A model generated the notes under the pieces. The model had not been told where the DNA came from and ran no database searches. It saw nothing but the letters and a program-made list of their open reading frames with translations. Positions 7,991 through 15,640 of a stretch of DNA of 21,786 bases are shown in pieces. The DNA is from Oscillospiraceae bacterium (lineage in GTDB: Bacteria > Bacillota > Clostridia > Oscillospirales > Oscillospiraceae), in the NCBI GenBank assembly GCA_016302405.1, contig JAEDNR010000026.1, positions 1-21,786 on the forward strand. Reading direction: 5' to 3'. The translations under genes were made by a program, and so were the position numbers. The first letter of the stretch is position 1. Each line of letters opens with the position of its first letter.

Positions 7991-8493
7991 GACGGGTCCC
8001 CCAGGTCCTGAATGAAGCGGTCAATGAGGGCAGACTGATCATCATCCGTCAGTTCCCGCTCCACAACCTTCCCGGCGATGGCCATAGCCAGACCGGAAAT
8101 TTCGTTTTTCGCGTCGTTGACAGCCTTTTTCTTCTCCTGGGCAATGTCCGCAATGGCCTTGTCCCGGATGGCGTCGGCTTCGGCGCTGGCTTTGCGCAGA
8201 ATTTCCTCCTCCCGGTTCTGAGCCCGGAGGGTTGCTTCCCTGACGATCCGGTCGGACTCCGACTGGGCCTGGGAAAGCTGCTGCTGATAGGTATCCCGGA
8301 GCTTGGCGGCGTCCGACTTGGCTTCGTCCGCCTTGGCGTACATGTCATCGATTTCTTTCTGACGATCCTGGATCATTTTCATCACCGGACCATAAAGATA
8401 CCGCTTGCCCACATACAGCACCAACAGGAAGTTCAGCAGGGTAAACAGAGCCGTCCAGGGATTGACACCCAGAAAGGCTTCGAATTGATCCAT
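7987..8493 (-). CDS. atpF: F1Fo ATP synthase b subunit
   Basis: A 168-residue subunit with one N-terminal membrane helix (about residues 12-30, NPWTALFTLLNFLLVLYVG), then a long charged Ala/Glu/Lys/Arg-rich coiled coil and a C-terminal segment (ISGLAMAIAGKVVERELTDDD) that contacts delta. Length and layout match bacterial b subunits. AGGAGG lies about 8-9 nt before the ATG. Only one b gene is present, so the stalk should be a b2 homodimer. Confidence 0.95.
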   Translation of the reverse strand: MDQFEAFLGVNPWTALFTLLNFLLVLYVGKRYLYGPVMKMIQDRQKEIDDMYAKADEAKSDAAKLRDTYQQQLSQAQSESDRIVREATLRAQNREEEILRKASAEADAIRDKAIADIAQEKKKAVNDAKNEISGLAMAIAGKVVERELTDDDQSALIDRFIQDLGDPS

Positions 8494-8532
8494 TTGCCCA
8501 TTCCTCCTTTCGTGGCAGGATCCGAAAAGGAA

Positions 8533-8778
8533 TTACAGGGCGAACAGAATCAGGAAAGCGATGATAAGGGAGTAGATACCGGTGGTTTCGGCGATGGCGC
8601 AGCCAAGGATCATGTTGGTACGCAGGGTGCCGGTTGCCTCAGGCTGCCGGGCCATGCCGTCCAGAGCGTGGGCAACAGCGGTGCCTTCACCAATACCAGG
8701 GCCGATAGCGCCGATGCCCATGCAGATACCTGCGCCGATAGCCTTACCGGCGATTGCGATTGCAGAAGCGAGTTCCAT
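8533..8778 (-). CDS. atpE: F1Fo ATP synthase c subunit, two-carboxylate (probably Na+) type
   Basis: An 81-residue proteolipid with two membrane helices (about 4-33 and 52-79) joined by the RQPEA loop (44-48). Helix 1 has the glycine repeat typical of c-rings. The ion-binding glutamate of helix 2 is E64 in AIAETTGIYS. T65, T66 and Y69 occupy the positions of Ser, Thr and Tyr in the Na+ site of the Ilyobacter tartaricus c-ring. In helix 1, the position that is Gln in Ilyobacter (GVGQG) is E31 here (GIGEG). Such a pair of carboxylates with the ETxxxY pattern is known from the Na+-driven Fusobacterium nucleatum c-ring. I therefore infer Na+ coupling; this is not proven. AGGAGG lies 8 nt before the ATG, and a 71-nt gap separates it from atpB. 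Confidence 0.95.
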   Translation of the reverse strand: MELASAIAIAGKAIGAGICMGIGAIGPGIGEGTAVAHALDGMARQPEATGTLRTNMILGCAIAETTGIYSLIIAFLILFAL

Positions 8779-8849
8779 AAAAGTTCCTCCTAGATGATGT
8801 TTTGGTTTATATCTTTATTTTTATGGATAACACAGTGATGGTTTCCGGC

Positions 8850-9749
8850 TTAAGCCTCGCCGGCAGTTTCCTCCGGGGGACAGGCGGCGGAAATATAGAT
8901 CATGGAAAGCAGGGTAAAGACCAGTGCCTGGACAAAACCTGAGAACAGGTCAAAATACAGCGACAGGACAGCGGGGATGCCCAGAGACAGGATGGGGACA
9001 CCGGAGAGGATTCCCAGTGCCTGGAGCAGGCCGAAGAAACCCAGCGCTCCGCTGATAATCCCGAAAATCAAGGGCGCCTTTTTCCCGGTCTTTCTGCCCC
9101 AGAGAATGAGACCCAGGGCAAGAACCAGCAGCACGATGGATATGGCCACACCGCTGGACGCGATCAGATTGAGAACGATGGCAGATACCAGGGACAGGGC
9201 GCTGTAGAGAATGGTGGTGATGACGCCGCCGCCTGCCACATTGCCGAAGTGACGGAAGGCCATGCTGATGGGCTGGGCAATTTCGGAAATGATATTCATG
9301 GGGGTCATGACCACGATGGGCTCGGTGAAGCCCTTCAGCCAGCCGGCAAAGCCGTTGCGGGAGATATTATTGTACCAGATCACGGCAGTGACCATCAGGG
9401 CCCAGGTCAGGGTGGTGCTCACATCGGCGGTGGTGGACCGGAGGAAGCCGGTCATGCCGATCAGGCTGCCGCAGATGCTGCTCAGAAACAGGGTGCAGAT
9501 AAAAGGAAACCAGTAGGCGTTGTGCTCCCCCATAGACTGAATGGTCATATTGTAGAGCATGGTGATGCCCTTTTCCACCAGCACCTGGCGTCCGGTAGGC
9601 CGCTTGCGCAGTCCCTTACCCAGCTGAACAAAACAGACGCACAGCAGCAGCGTCACCACTGCGGAAGACAGCATGGTCTGGGTGACGTTGATCCCGCCGA
9701 ATATGGGAATGGTGAAATAGATAAAAGGCCCTGTAACACTTACATTCAT
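8850..9749 (-). CDS. atpB: F1Fo ATP synthase a subunit, enlarged form
   Basis: A 299-residue polytopic membrane stator subunit that carries ions to the c-ring. The essential arginine is R166 in ISMAFRHFGNVAGG. The conserved C-terminal helix is DLFSGFVQALVFTLLSMIYIS (about 267-287), with Q274 at the conserved Gln position. Most bacterial a subunits are about 220-270 residues. Here the stretch of about 200-262 between these two motifs is longer than usual and holds extra hydrophobic segments (VAISIVLLVLALGLILWG, a basic linker RKTGKKAP, then LIFGIISGALGFFGLLQALGIL). The start codon overlaps the stop of the AtpI-like gene (9746-9749), with AAGGTG upstream. Confidence 0.94.
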   Translation of the reverse strand: MNVSVTGPFIYFTIPIFGGINVTQTMLSSAVVTLLLCVCFVQLGKGLRKRPTGRQVLVEKGITMLYNMTIQSMGEHNAYWFPFICTLFLSSICGSLIGMTGFLRSTTADVSTTLTWALMVTAVIWYNNISRNGFAGWLKGFTEPIVVMTPMNIISEIAQPISMAFRHFGNVAGGGVITTILYSALSLVSAIVLNLIASSGVAISIVLLVLALGLILWGRKTGKKAPLIFGIISGALGFFGLLQALGILSGVPILSLGIPAVLSLYFDLFSGFVQALVFTLLSMIYISAACPPEETAGEA

Positions 9750-10150
9750 GGGGTTTTCTCACCTTTCTTTCGGAATAGCTCATATATGGTGATCACGGGC
9801 CGGACGAAGACCACAGGCAGGACACAGGCCAGCGGGTCAAAGCCCAGGAGCTTGACACACACCACCAGCAAGCCAAAGAGAATGACAAGCCGGAAAATGT
9901 AGGATAGCTGCATCACGGTCTGTCCGCCCTTGACATCCTGACTTCCGGCTTTATCCGCGGCGGCTCCGGCGGACAGGGCCATGAGGAAGAAATTCCCCAG
10001 CGCCAGCACCGTGCCGGCGATGGCTCCCCACAGAACCGGCAGCCGGAAGAAGCCCGCCAGGGCATAAATTACCAACATCAGCCCGGTGAGGGCCGCAACC
10101 CCCAGGGCGATGGGAGCGGTTGCGCGCAGGGCAGTTTTGAATGGGGTCAT
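9746..10150 (-). CDS. atpI: AtpI-like membrane protein of the ATP synthase operon
   Basis: A 134-residue very hydrophobic protein with four predicted membrane segments (about 12-33, 37-60, 81-103 and 105-125) and a basic C-terminal tail. Size, topology and position just before atpB match the AtpI/UncI family, which helps c-ring assembly and has been linked to Mg2+/Ca2+ supply in alkaliphilic bacilli. Sequence in this family is weakly conserved, so the call rests on context and topology. AGGAGG lies 6 nt before the ATG. Its stop overlaps the atpB start. Confidence 0.8.
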   Translation of the reverse strand: MTPFKTALRATAPIALGVAALTGLMLVIYALAGFFRLPVLWGAIAGTVLALGNFFLMALSAGAAADKAGSQDVKGGQTVMQLSYIFRLVILFGLLVVCVKLLGFDPLACVLPVVFVRPVITIYELFRKKGEKTP

Positions 10151-10176
10151 AGAAAACCTCCTGAAAACGGGTGGGG

Positions 10177-10431
10177 TCAGTTGTGCTCGTTAAAGGATAC
10201 AGGCGGGTCCTGCTTCTTTTGCTCCCGGGACAGGCGGTCCATGGTTTTCAGCGCGTCCCGGAAGCCCGTGACAGCACAGATGAGGCCCAGTGCCAGTCCG
10301 GCCCAGATCACCCAGCTTCCCCAGCCAAATCTATCCCGCAGCCAGATCGCCAGCAGCACAAAGCCGGCGAGGGGAAAGGCGACGGTGAATCCAAGCTGGG
10401 TCAGAAAGACCAGCAGATTCAGATCTTTCAT
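10177..10431 (-). CDS. AtpZ/AtpI-family two-helix membrane protein
   Basis: An 84-residue protein with two hydrophobic segments (about 6-31 and 37-57), an intervening RDRFGWGSW turn and a charged C-terminal tail (LKTMDRLSREQKKQD). This is the layout of the AtpZ/AtpQ-type small proteins that lead many atp operons. The reading frame is open further upstream to 10737, but the ATG at 10431 has AGGAGG 9 nt before it and lies just inside the operon transcript; the longer version would run across the promoter. It is the first gene of the operon, 26 nt before the AtpI-like gene. Function is inferred from family and position: assembly of the Fo sector or divalent-cation handling. Confidence 0.82.
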   Translation of the reverse strand: MKDLNLLVFLTQLGFTVAFPLAGFVLLAIWLRDRFGWGSWVIWAGLALGLICAVTGFRDALKTMDRLSREQKKQDPPVSFNEHN

Positions 10432-10507
10432 TCCGCTGTCCCTCCTGCTTAACTGGAAACACGGCGCTGAAAGGAAGCCTGGGCCCGGTTCCAAAATAAT
10501 CTTTTTT

Positions 10508-10536
10508 ATTATACCCGCAAAGCTGCCAAGATGCAA
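10508..10536 (-). promoter_or_regulatory. Strong sigma-A promoter of the atp operon
   Basis: On the minus strand TTGCAT (10531-10536) and a perfect TATAAT (10508-10513) are separated by 17 nt. Initiation near 10501 gives a leader of about 70 nt before the AtpZ-like gene. No other comparable promoter is evident inside the operon. Confidence 0.82.
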
Positions 10537-10615
10537 GCGGCTTTTGTGAAAAATCGGTAAATAAATCATGTCATCCGTGACAAAGGTGTGTTTGCCGGAA
10601 AAAGCGAAAAAGGTC

Positions 10616-10644
10616 TTTCTTTTCTTGGAAAAGTGTAGTAAAAT
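10616..10644 (+). promoter_or_regulatory. Weak candidate promoter of the recD2 cluster
   Basis: TTTCTT (10616-10621) and TAAAAT (10639-10644) are separated by 17 nt. The -35 is poor. It is the best match found in the 278-base gap, which otherwise holds only the atp promoter and its leader. Initiation near 10651 would leave the ATG at 10653 almost leaderless, favouring the GTG at 10710 as the first start. Confidence 0.3.
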
Positions 10645-10709
10645 ATCCGGGAATGGTACAGGCTCATGGAAAGCGCCCCGCGCATATCCTGATCCCGGGG
10701 GGATGCCTT

Positions 10710-11066
10710 GTGGAGGTATGGATCGGCGCGCTGGCATCGTTTGGGATATTTTGCGTGCTGTGGACGGTGTTCGGGTGGCTGCTCAGCGGCGGACGGGGGA
10801 CGGTTATCTGTCTGGGAGACCCTGCCGGGGCGGCCCTGCTTGCCCGGCGTCTGCGGCTTCTGCGGGAACTGGGCCTGTTTCGGGGGCGGCTCGTGCTGCT
10901 TACCGATGAGAAAAATCCGGGGGAAGGCGTAATGCTTTCCGGTGTGGAAACTGTAACGCCGGAGGAAATTTTCCGGCGGATTAAGTTAGGAGCGGAAGAA
11001 TTTGGCGCAGCAGGAGATGGAGATCCTTCAAGGCACCGTGTCGGCGGTGGTCTATCAAAATTATGA
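10710..11066 (+). CDS. Small membrane-anchored protein of unknown function
   Basis: From a GTG at 10710 (GGGGGG about 7 nt upstream) the product is 118 residues. It has one N-terminal hydrophobic segment (about 4-25, WIGALASFGIFCVLWTVFGW), then a soluble part with a strand-helix-strand look (TVICLGDPAGAALLARRL, then LFRGRLVLLTDEKNPGEG) and an acidic-helix stretch EEIFRRIKLGAEEFG. An in-frame ATG at 10653 would add 19 residues but lacks a good ribosome site. I do not recognise the family. The last 65 nt overlap recD2, and the recD2 ribosome site lies inside this frame, which suggests coupled translation. The unusual overlap also leaves room for a frameshift near the 3' end. Confidence 0.6.
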   Translation: MEVWIGALASFGIFCVLWTVFGWLLSGGRGTVICLGDPAGAALLARRLRLLRELGLFRGRLVLLTDEKNPGEGVMLSGVETVTPEEIFRRIKLGAEEFGAAGDGDPSRHRVGGGLSKL

Positions 11067-13215
11067 AAATGGCTATGCCGTTCTCCGCCTGGCGGTGGGG
11101 GGCGGCCAGAATGTGACCGTGGTCGGCACCATCCCGCTGCCCGCCGTGGGGGAACGGCTGGTGGTTACGGGAAAATGGGGCAATCACGCCAGCTATGGCC
11201 GCCAGTTTGAGGCGGAGTTTCTGGAGCGGCTCATGCCCCAGACCAGCATGGAGATTCTCAGCTATCTTTCCAGCCGGGTCATCAAAGGGATCGGTCCCCG
11301 GATGGCGGCCAGGATCGTGGAAGCCTTCGGAGAGGACACCCTGCGGATCATGGAGCGGGAGCCGGGCCGCCTTGCCCAGGTTTCCGGCATTTCCGCCGAG
11401 CGGGCGAAGCTCATCGGCGAGGAATTCCGGCTTCAGACGGGCATGCGCCAGCTCATGGAGTTTTTTGCCCTCCATGGCCTGCCGGCGGAGCTGGCGGTGC
11501 GGACGTACAAGCTCTACGGCGACAGTGCCACAGAGCTTTTGTACGAGGATCCATATCTATTGATGGATGACGGCCTGGACGCGCCCTTCGGCGCGGTGGA
11601 TCGGTTTGCCATCGAGCTTGGTGTAGCGGCGGACGATCCCCGGCGGGTGGAGGCAGGCATCCTCTTTGAGCTGACCTACAATCTTTCCGCTGGACACAGC
11701 TTCCTGCCGGAAAACAAGCTGGCCGCCGCGGCAGCCCAGCTTCTTTCTGTGGAGGAGGAGACCATCCGTGCCGGCATGGGACGGCTCCGGGAAGCGGACA
11801 AGCTGATGACGGATACCCTTACGGACATTACGGTTGCTTACCTGCCGGAGCTTTATGAGGCGGAAACCTTCTGCTGCCGGTCCCTGACGGCCGCCGCTGC
11901 GCTTCGCTTTCCTCTTCCGCCCAGGCTGGACCGAATGATCGAAACCGCTGCGGCGGAAAGCGGAATCGCCTATTCCGCCGAACAGAAGCACGCCATCCGT
12001 GCCGCGGCGGAACAGGGACTTCTTCTGGTCACCGGCGGCCCGGGCACCGGCAAAACCACCATTCTGAAAGGCATTCTGTCCTTATTTGCGAATTTGGGCC
12101 TGAAATATGTGCTGGCGGCTCCCACAGGCCGGGCAGCCAAACGGCTTACCGAGGTCACCGGGGAGGATGCCTCCACCATCCACAGGCTTTTGGAAGCGGG
12201 AATCGACCCTGCCACCGGGAAAATGGTCTTTGCCAGGGATGAAGATAACCCGCTGAAAGCCGACGCGGTGATCGTGGACGAGATGTCCATGGTGGATGTG
12301 CTGCTTCTGGGAAGTCTTCTGCGGGCGGTGCCCCAGGGGAAACGGCTGATTCTGGTGGGAGATCCGGACCAGCTGCCGCCGGTGGGGCCCGGTTTTCCTT
12401 TCAGTGACATGCTGCGCAGCGGGGTGCTTCCCGCAGTACGGCTGACAGAGATTTTTCGTCAGGCGCAGCAGAGCCTTATTGTAATGAATGCCCACCGGGT
12501 AAACCTTGGGCAGATGCCGGAGCTTCGGAATACCCAAAGCGATTTCTTCTTCCTCCGGCGGCAGTCGGAGCAGACGCTCATTCAGACGGTGCGGGACCTG
12601 TGCACCACCCGGCTTCCCAAGAATATGGGCATCCCGCCGGAGCAGATTCAGGTGCTTTCCCCCACCCGGAAAGGGAGCGTGGGAACCTGCAGCCTGAATC
12701 AGATGCTGCAGGCGGCGCTGAATCCTCCGTCACCGGAAAAAAAAGAACGCCAATTCGGAGATTTTTCTTTCCGGGAGGGCGATCGGGTGATGCAAATTCG
12801 GAACAATTATGATATAATGTGGCAAAAGACGGACGGAAGCGCCGTTGGCGCGGGGATCTTCAACGGGGATGTGGGTACGGTTGCATCCATCGATCCCGGC
12901 GCTGAGACCATGACCGTTGTCTTTGATGACCGGCAGGCTGAGTATGACTTTTCCCAGCTTGGAGAGCTGGAACTGGCCTATGCCGTCACGGTACACAAGA
13001 GCCAGGGCAGCGAGTACCGGGCGGTGATCCTCGTTGCCTGGAATGGGTCGCCGTACCTGCTGTCCCGGAGCGTTCTGTATACCGCCATTACCCGGGCAAG
13101 GGAGCTGCTGATTATTGTAGGCAGAGAGGAAACCGTCCAGGCTATGACGGAGAACGCCAGGAAAAACCGGCGCTACACCGGGCTGAAGCTTCGCCTTCAG
13201 GGGAAATGCTTATGA
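11002..13215 (+). CDS. recD2: RecD2-family ATP-dependent DNA helicase
   Basis: A 737-residue superfamily 1B 5'-3' helicase of the RecD2 type, found in bacteria where it works outside RecBCD in replication-fork and repair processes. An N-terminal OB-like domain (1-80) and helix-hairpin-helix repeats (about 90-150, VIKGIGPRMAARIVEAFG and VSGISAERAK) precede the motor. Walker A is at 345-353 (GGPGTGKTT), motif II at 426-427 (VDEMSMVD), motif III at about 453-459 (GDPDQLPP), motif V around K666 (VTVHKSQGSE) and motif VI at 693-700 (YTAITRAR). The SH3-like insert of RecD2 fits FREGDRVMQIRNNYD and GDVGTV. The start is the TTG at 11002, with AGGAG about 10 nt upstream; the ATG at 11017 has its ribosome site too close. 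Confidence 0.95.
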   Translation: MAQQEMEILQGTVSAVVYQNYENGYAVLRLAVGGGQNVTVVGTIPLPAVGERLVVTGKWGNHASYGRQFEAEFLERLMPQTSMEILSYLSSRVIKGIGPRMAARIVEAFGEDTLRIMEREPGRLAQVSGISAERAKLIGEEFRLQTGMRQLMEFFALHGLPAELAVRTYKLYGDSATELLYEDPYLLMDDGLDAPFGAVDRFAIELGVAADDPRRVEAGILFELTYNLSAGHSFLPENKLAAAAAQLLSVEEETIRAGMGRLREADKLMTDTLTDITVAYLPELYEAETFCCRSLTAAAALRFPLPPRLDRMIETAAAESGIAYSAEQKHAIRAAAEQGLLLVTGGPGTGKTTILKGILSLFANLGLKYVLAAPTGRAAKRLTEVTGEDASTIHRLLEAGIDPATGKMVFARDEDNPLKADAVIVDEMSMVDVLLLGSLLRAVPQGKRLILVGDPDQLPPVGPGFPFSDMLRSGVLPAVRLTEIFRQAQQSLIVMNAHRVNLGQMPELRNTQSDFFFLRRQSEQTLIQTVRDLCTTRLPKNMGIPPEQIQVLSPTRKGSVGTCSLNQMLQAALNPPSPEKKERQFGDFSFREGDRVMQIRNNYDIMWQKTDGSAVGAGIFNGDVGTVASIDPGAETMTVVFDDRQAEYDFSQLGELELAYAVTVHKSQGSEYRAVILVAWNGSPYLLSRSVLYTAITRARELLIIVGREETVQAMTENARKNRRYTGLKLRLQGKCL

Positions 13216-13889
13216 TGGTTCTGTCGTGGCTGGGAGAAGTGCTGTATCCTTCCAAATGCATTCTCTGCGGACGGGTTCTGGGGAAACAGGAAACGGACCT
13301 TTGCGGCAAATGCCGGATAAATGCTCCCTGCTACCCTTACAGCCGGGCAAAGCCCGCCCCAAAAGGAATTCTTAACCTGCGGTTCCTTGACAGTTTTACC
13401 TCTGTCTGGTACTATGAGGATGACGTGCGCAGGAGCATCCACCGGTTTAAGTTCTGCAGGGCTGCCCATCTTTCCGCCGGGTACGGAAGAATGGTTGCGA
13501 TGCGTCTGGAGGAGAGCTTTCCCGAGGGGTTTGATTATCTGACCTGGGTTCCGGTGAGTACGCTGCGTCGGATGCGCCGGGGCTACGATCAGGCGGAGCT
13601 TCTGGCAAGGGCGGTGGGCAGGGAGCTTCGCTTCCCGCCGGTCAGGCTCCTGAAGAAGATCCGCAATACCCGCCCCCAATTCAGACAGGCAACGCCGGAA
13701 GCCCGCCGGGCCAATGTTGCCGGAGCTTACGCACCCTATGAAAATATGGATCTGGCAGGCAAGCGGGTGGTTCTGCTGGATGACATCTATACCACCGGCG
13801 CCACCGCCTCGGAGTGCGGGAGAATCCTCAGGCAGATGGGTGCCGGGGAGGTACATATCGTGACCATTGCTGCTGCTCTGCGGCGATAG
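13212..13889 (+). CDS. comF: ComF-family phosphoribosyltransferase-like protein
   Basis: A 225-residue protein of the ComFC family. The N-terminal zinc-finger cysteines are C16, C19, C31 and C34. The phosphoribosyltransferase domain carries the PRPP-binding loop VVLLDDIYTTGAT at 187-198 and the RRMRRGYDQAELLA segment (119-132). In Bacillus the homologue supports late steps of DNA uptake in competence; here the link to recD2 suggests a DNA-processing role, which is inference. Start: the ATG at 13212 overlaps the recD2 stop (ATGA) and lies 7 nt after AGGGGA. In-frame ATGs at 13206 and 13215 are alternatives. No comFA homologue is present in the window. Confidence 0.9.
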   Translation: MMVLSWLGEVLYPSKCILCGRVLGKQETDLCGKCRINAPCYPYSRAKPAPKGILNLRFLDSFTSVWYYEDDVRRSIHRFKFCRAAHLSAGYGRMVAMRLEESFPEGFDYLTWVPVSTLRRMRRGYDQAELLARAVGRELRFPPVRLLKKIRNTRPQFRQATPEARRANVAGAYAPYENMDLAGKRVVLLDDIYTTGATASECGRILRQMGAGEVHIVTIAAALRR

Positions 13890-13925
13890 TTTTTGTACAC
13901 AATCTTACCAAGTAGGTGAATCAAT

Positions 13926-14966
13926 ATGTTACTGTTTTCCAATGACCTGGGTGTGGACCTGGGAACCTCCAATGTGCTGATCTATGCCGACGGAAAGGGC
14001 TTGGTTGTCCGGGAACCCTGCGTGGTTGCCGTGGACCGGAATACCGGAAAGATCCTGCAGGTGGGCGCGGCTGCCCGGAACATGCTGAACCGGACTCCCG
14101 GCAACGTGGTTGCCATGCACCCACTGCGGGAGGGCATTATCTCCGATCATGAAATGACGGTGCGGATGCTCCAGGAAATGTTCAAGACCGCCACCAAGGC
14201 CTCCGTCTTTACCCCCAAGCCCAGAGTGGTCATCAGCGTCCCCAGCGGCGTTACCGAGGTGGAGGAGCGGTCCGTTATCAACGCGGCCATCGAGGCCGGT
14301 GCCCGCCGTGTATTCCTGATCGAGGAGCCCCTGGCCGCCGGTCTGGGCGCGGGGCTGGATATTAAGGACCCCAGCGGCCACATGGTTGTGGATATTGGCG
14401 GCGGCACCACGGACATCGCGGTGCTGAGCATGAACGGGGTCGCCGTTTCTTCCTCCCTGAAAGTTGCCGGCGATTCCTTTGACGAGGCCATCGGGCGCTA
14501 TGTCCGCCGTCAGCACGGCGTGGTCATCGGCCAGGTGACGGCGGAGGATGTGAAGATCCAGATCGGACAGGTCTACCCCCGTCACGAGGAACTGAGTATG
14601 AATGTCAAGGGGCGTGACGCCAAAACCGGCATGCCCAAGATGGTGACGCTGACCTCCACGGAGATTTATGAGGTTCTGCGCCGTCCTGCCCGGATGATTG
14701 CGGACGAGGTCCTGTCGGTTCTGGAGCAGACCAGTCCCGAGCTTGTCAGCGACGTGTCCGAGAACGGCATCACCCTCACCGGCGGCTGCAGCCAGCTTTG
14801 GGGCTTTGCCGAGCTGCTCATTGAGCGCACCGGAATCCCCTGCATTCTGGCGGATGATCCGGATTCCTGCACGGCTTACGGCTGCGGCAAGAGCCTGGCC
14901 TGGATCAACCATATGCAGGAGGGGCCCATCAATATCGCCCGGCGGCGGATCATGCGCAATGGCTGA
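13926..14966 (+). CDS. mreB: MreB/Mbl-family actin-like cell-shape protein
   Basis: A 346-residue bacterial actin that forms membrane-associated filaments guiding side-wall peptidoglycan synthesis. The phosphate-1 loop is DLGTSN (11-16), the family motif around IEEPLAAGLGAG is at 132-143, the phosphate-2 loop DIGGGTTD is at 156-163, and the adenosine motif LTGGCSQLWG lies near residue 285. Length is normal for MreB/Mbl. No mreC or mreD follows, so it is probably a stand-alone paralogue of Mbl/MreBH type; sequence alone cannot decide which. AGGTG lies upstream of the ATG. It is 36 nt after comF, and its 3' end overlaps the next gene by 8 nt. Confidence 0.92.
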   Translation: MLLFSNDLGVDLGTSNVLIYADGKGLVVREPCVVAVDRNTGKILQVGAAARNMLNRTPGNVVAMHPLREGIISDHEMTVRMLQEMFKTATKASVFTPKPRVVISVPSGVTEVEERSVINAAIEAGARRVFLIEEPLAAGLGAGLDIKDPSGHMVVDIGGGTTDIAVLSMNGVAVSSSLKVAGDSFDEAIGRYVRRQHGVVIGQVTAEDVKIQIGQVYPRHEELSMNVKGRDAKTGMPKMVTLTSTEIYEVLRRPARMIADEVLSVLEQTSPELVSDVSENGITLTGGCSQLWGFAELLIERTGIPCILADDPDSCTAYGCGKSLAWINHMQEGPINIARRRIMRNG

Positions 14967-15459
14967 TTTACCAAAGGGGAGCATCAGCGCCCTGTGGATC
15001 ATTGGTCTGGTGTATTCTGTCCTGGGGGCGCTGTTTGTGGTACTGGGAATCGTGCTGGCCCTGACTTTGGAGGAGGGCCTGCTTTTCTGCGTGATCTTCG
15101 GCGGGCTCGGCCTGATATTTCTGATTCTTGGCATCATCTTTTTGGGTGTGGAATACAGGAAACGGAAGAACGCGGAACAGCTGATCGCGTCCGGCAGGTA
15201 TGTCTGGGGAACCATCGCAGACTGGCGGGTGAACCGTTCCATTGAGGTCTGCGGCAGGCATCCCATTGTGCTGCTGGTCCGGTATGTGGACGGCAGGGGG
15301 CGGGAGCACTTTTTCCGCAGTCCCAGCCTGCGGATCGTCGGCGGTCCCCAGCTGCGGGGCAAACAGGTCCGGGTCTATTACGGGGATCCGGATTTCAGGC
15401 ACTACTATATCGCGGCGGACTGTGAGGCCCTATCGGGAAGATCCTGCGGGGAGATTTAA
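14959..15459 (+). CDS. DUF3592-like two-helix membrane protein
   Basis: A 166-residue protein with two membrane helices (about 11-36 and 40-63), a basic linker (EYRKRKN), and a soluble domain with the pattern LIASGRYVWGTIADWR, GRHPIVLLVRYVDGRG and LRGKQVRVYYGDP. This resembles DUF3592 proteins, in which a small beta domain follows membrane helices. No catalytic residues are evident. The ATG lies inside the end of mreB (8-nt overlap), so translation is probably coupled and the protein may act with the MreB homologue at the membrane; that functional link is inference. The likely operon end is the hairpin just downstream. Confidence 0.75.
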   Translation: MADLPKGSISALWIIGLVYSVLGALFVVLGIVLALTLEEGLLFCVIFGGLGLIFLILGIIFLGVEYRKRKNAEQLIASGRYVWGTIADWRVNRSIEVCGRHPIVLLVRYVDGRGREHFFRSPSLRIVGGPQLRGKQVRVYYGDPDFRHYYIAADCEALSGRSCGEI

Positions 15460-15466
15460 AATATTG

Positions 15467-15502
15467 AAAGGGGTTGCTCTGGACTGGCAGGGCAACCCCT
15501 TT
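15467..15502 (+). terminator. Hairpin at the end of the recD2-mreB cluster
   Basis: AAAGGGGTTGC (15467-15477) pairs perfectly with GCAACCCCTTT (15492-15502) around a 14-nt loop. The T-run after the stem is short, so it is a strong hairpin but a less typical intrinsic terminator. Confidence 0.6.
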
Positions 15503-15565
15503 CTGCGCTGAAAAAACAACCAGAAATTATGTGCAGAGCCAAGGGAAATTTGTGGGAAAATGGGC

Positions 15566-15594
15566 TTGTTTTTTCCCAATACCGGTGCTAAACT
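15566..15594 (+). promoter_or_regulatory. Putative promoter of the MATE transporter gene
   Basis: TTGTTT (15566-15571) and TAAACT (15589-15594) are separated by 17 nt. Initiation near 15600 falls downstream of the far upstream ATG (15560) and supports the ATG at 15641 as the true start. Confidence 0.5.
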
Positions 15595-15640
15595 GTGCAT
15601 GCTCTGCGGAGTGATCTCGGAAGTGTTTTTGGGGGCGCTT

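Noticed and set aside
10177..10737. 186-codon version of the first atp operon gene
   Set aside because: It would begin upstream of the operon's TATAAT promoter and its first 102 codons are not membrane-protein-like; the ATG at 10431 has an ideal ribosome site.
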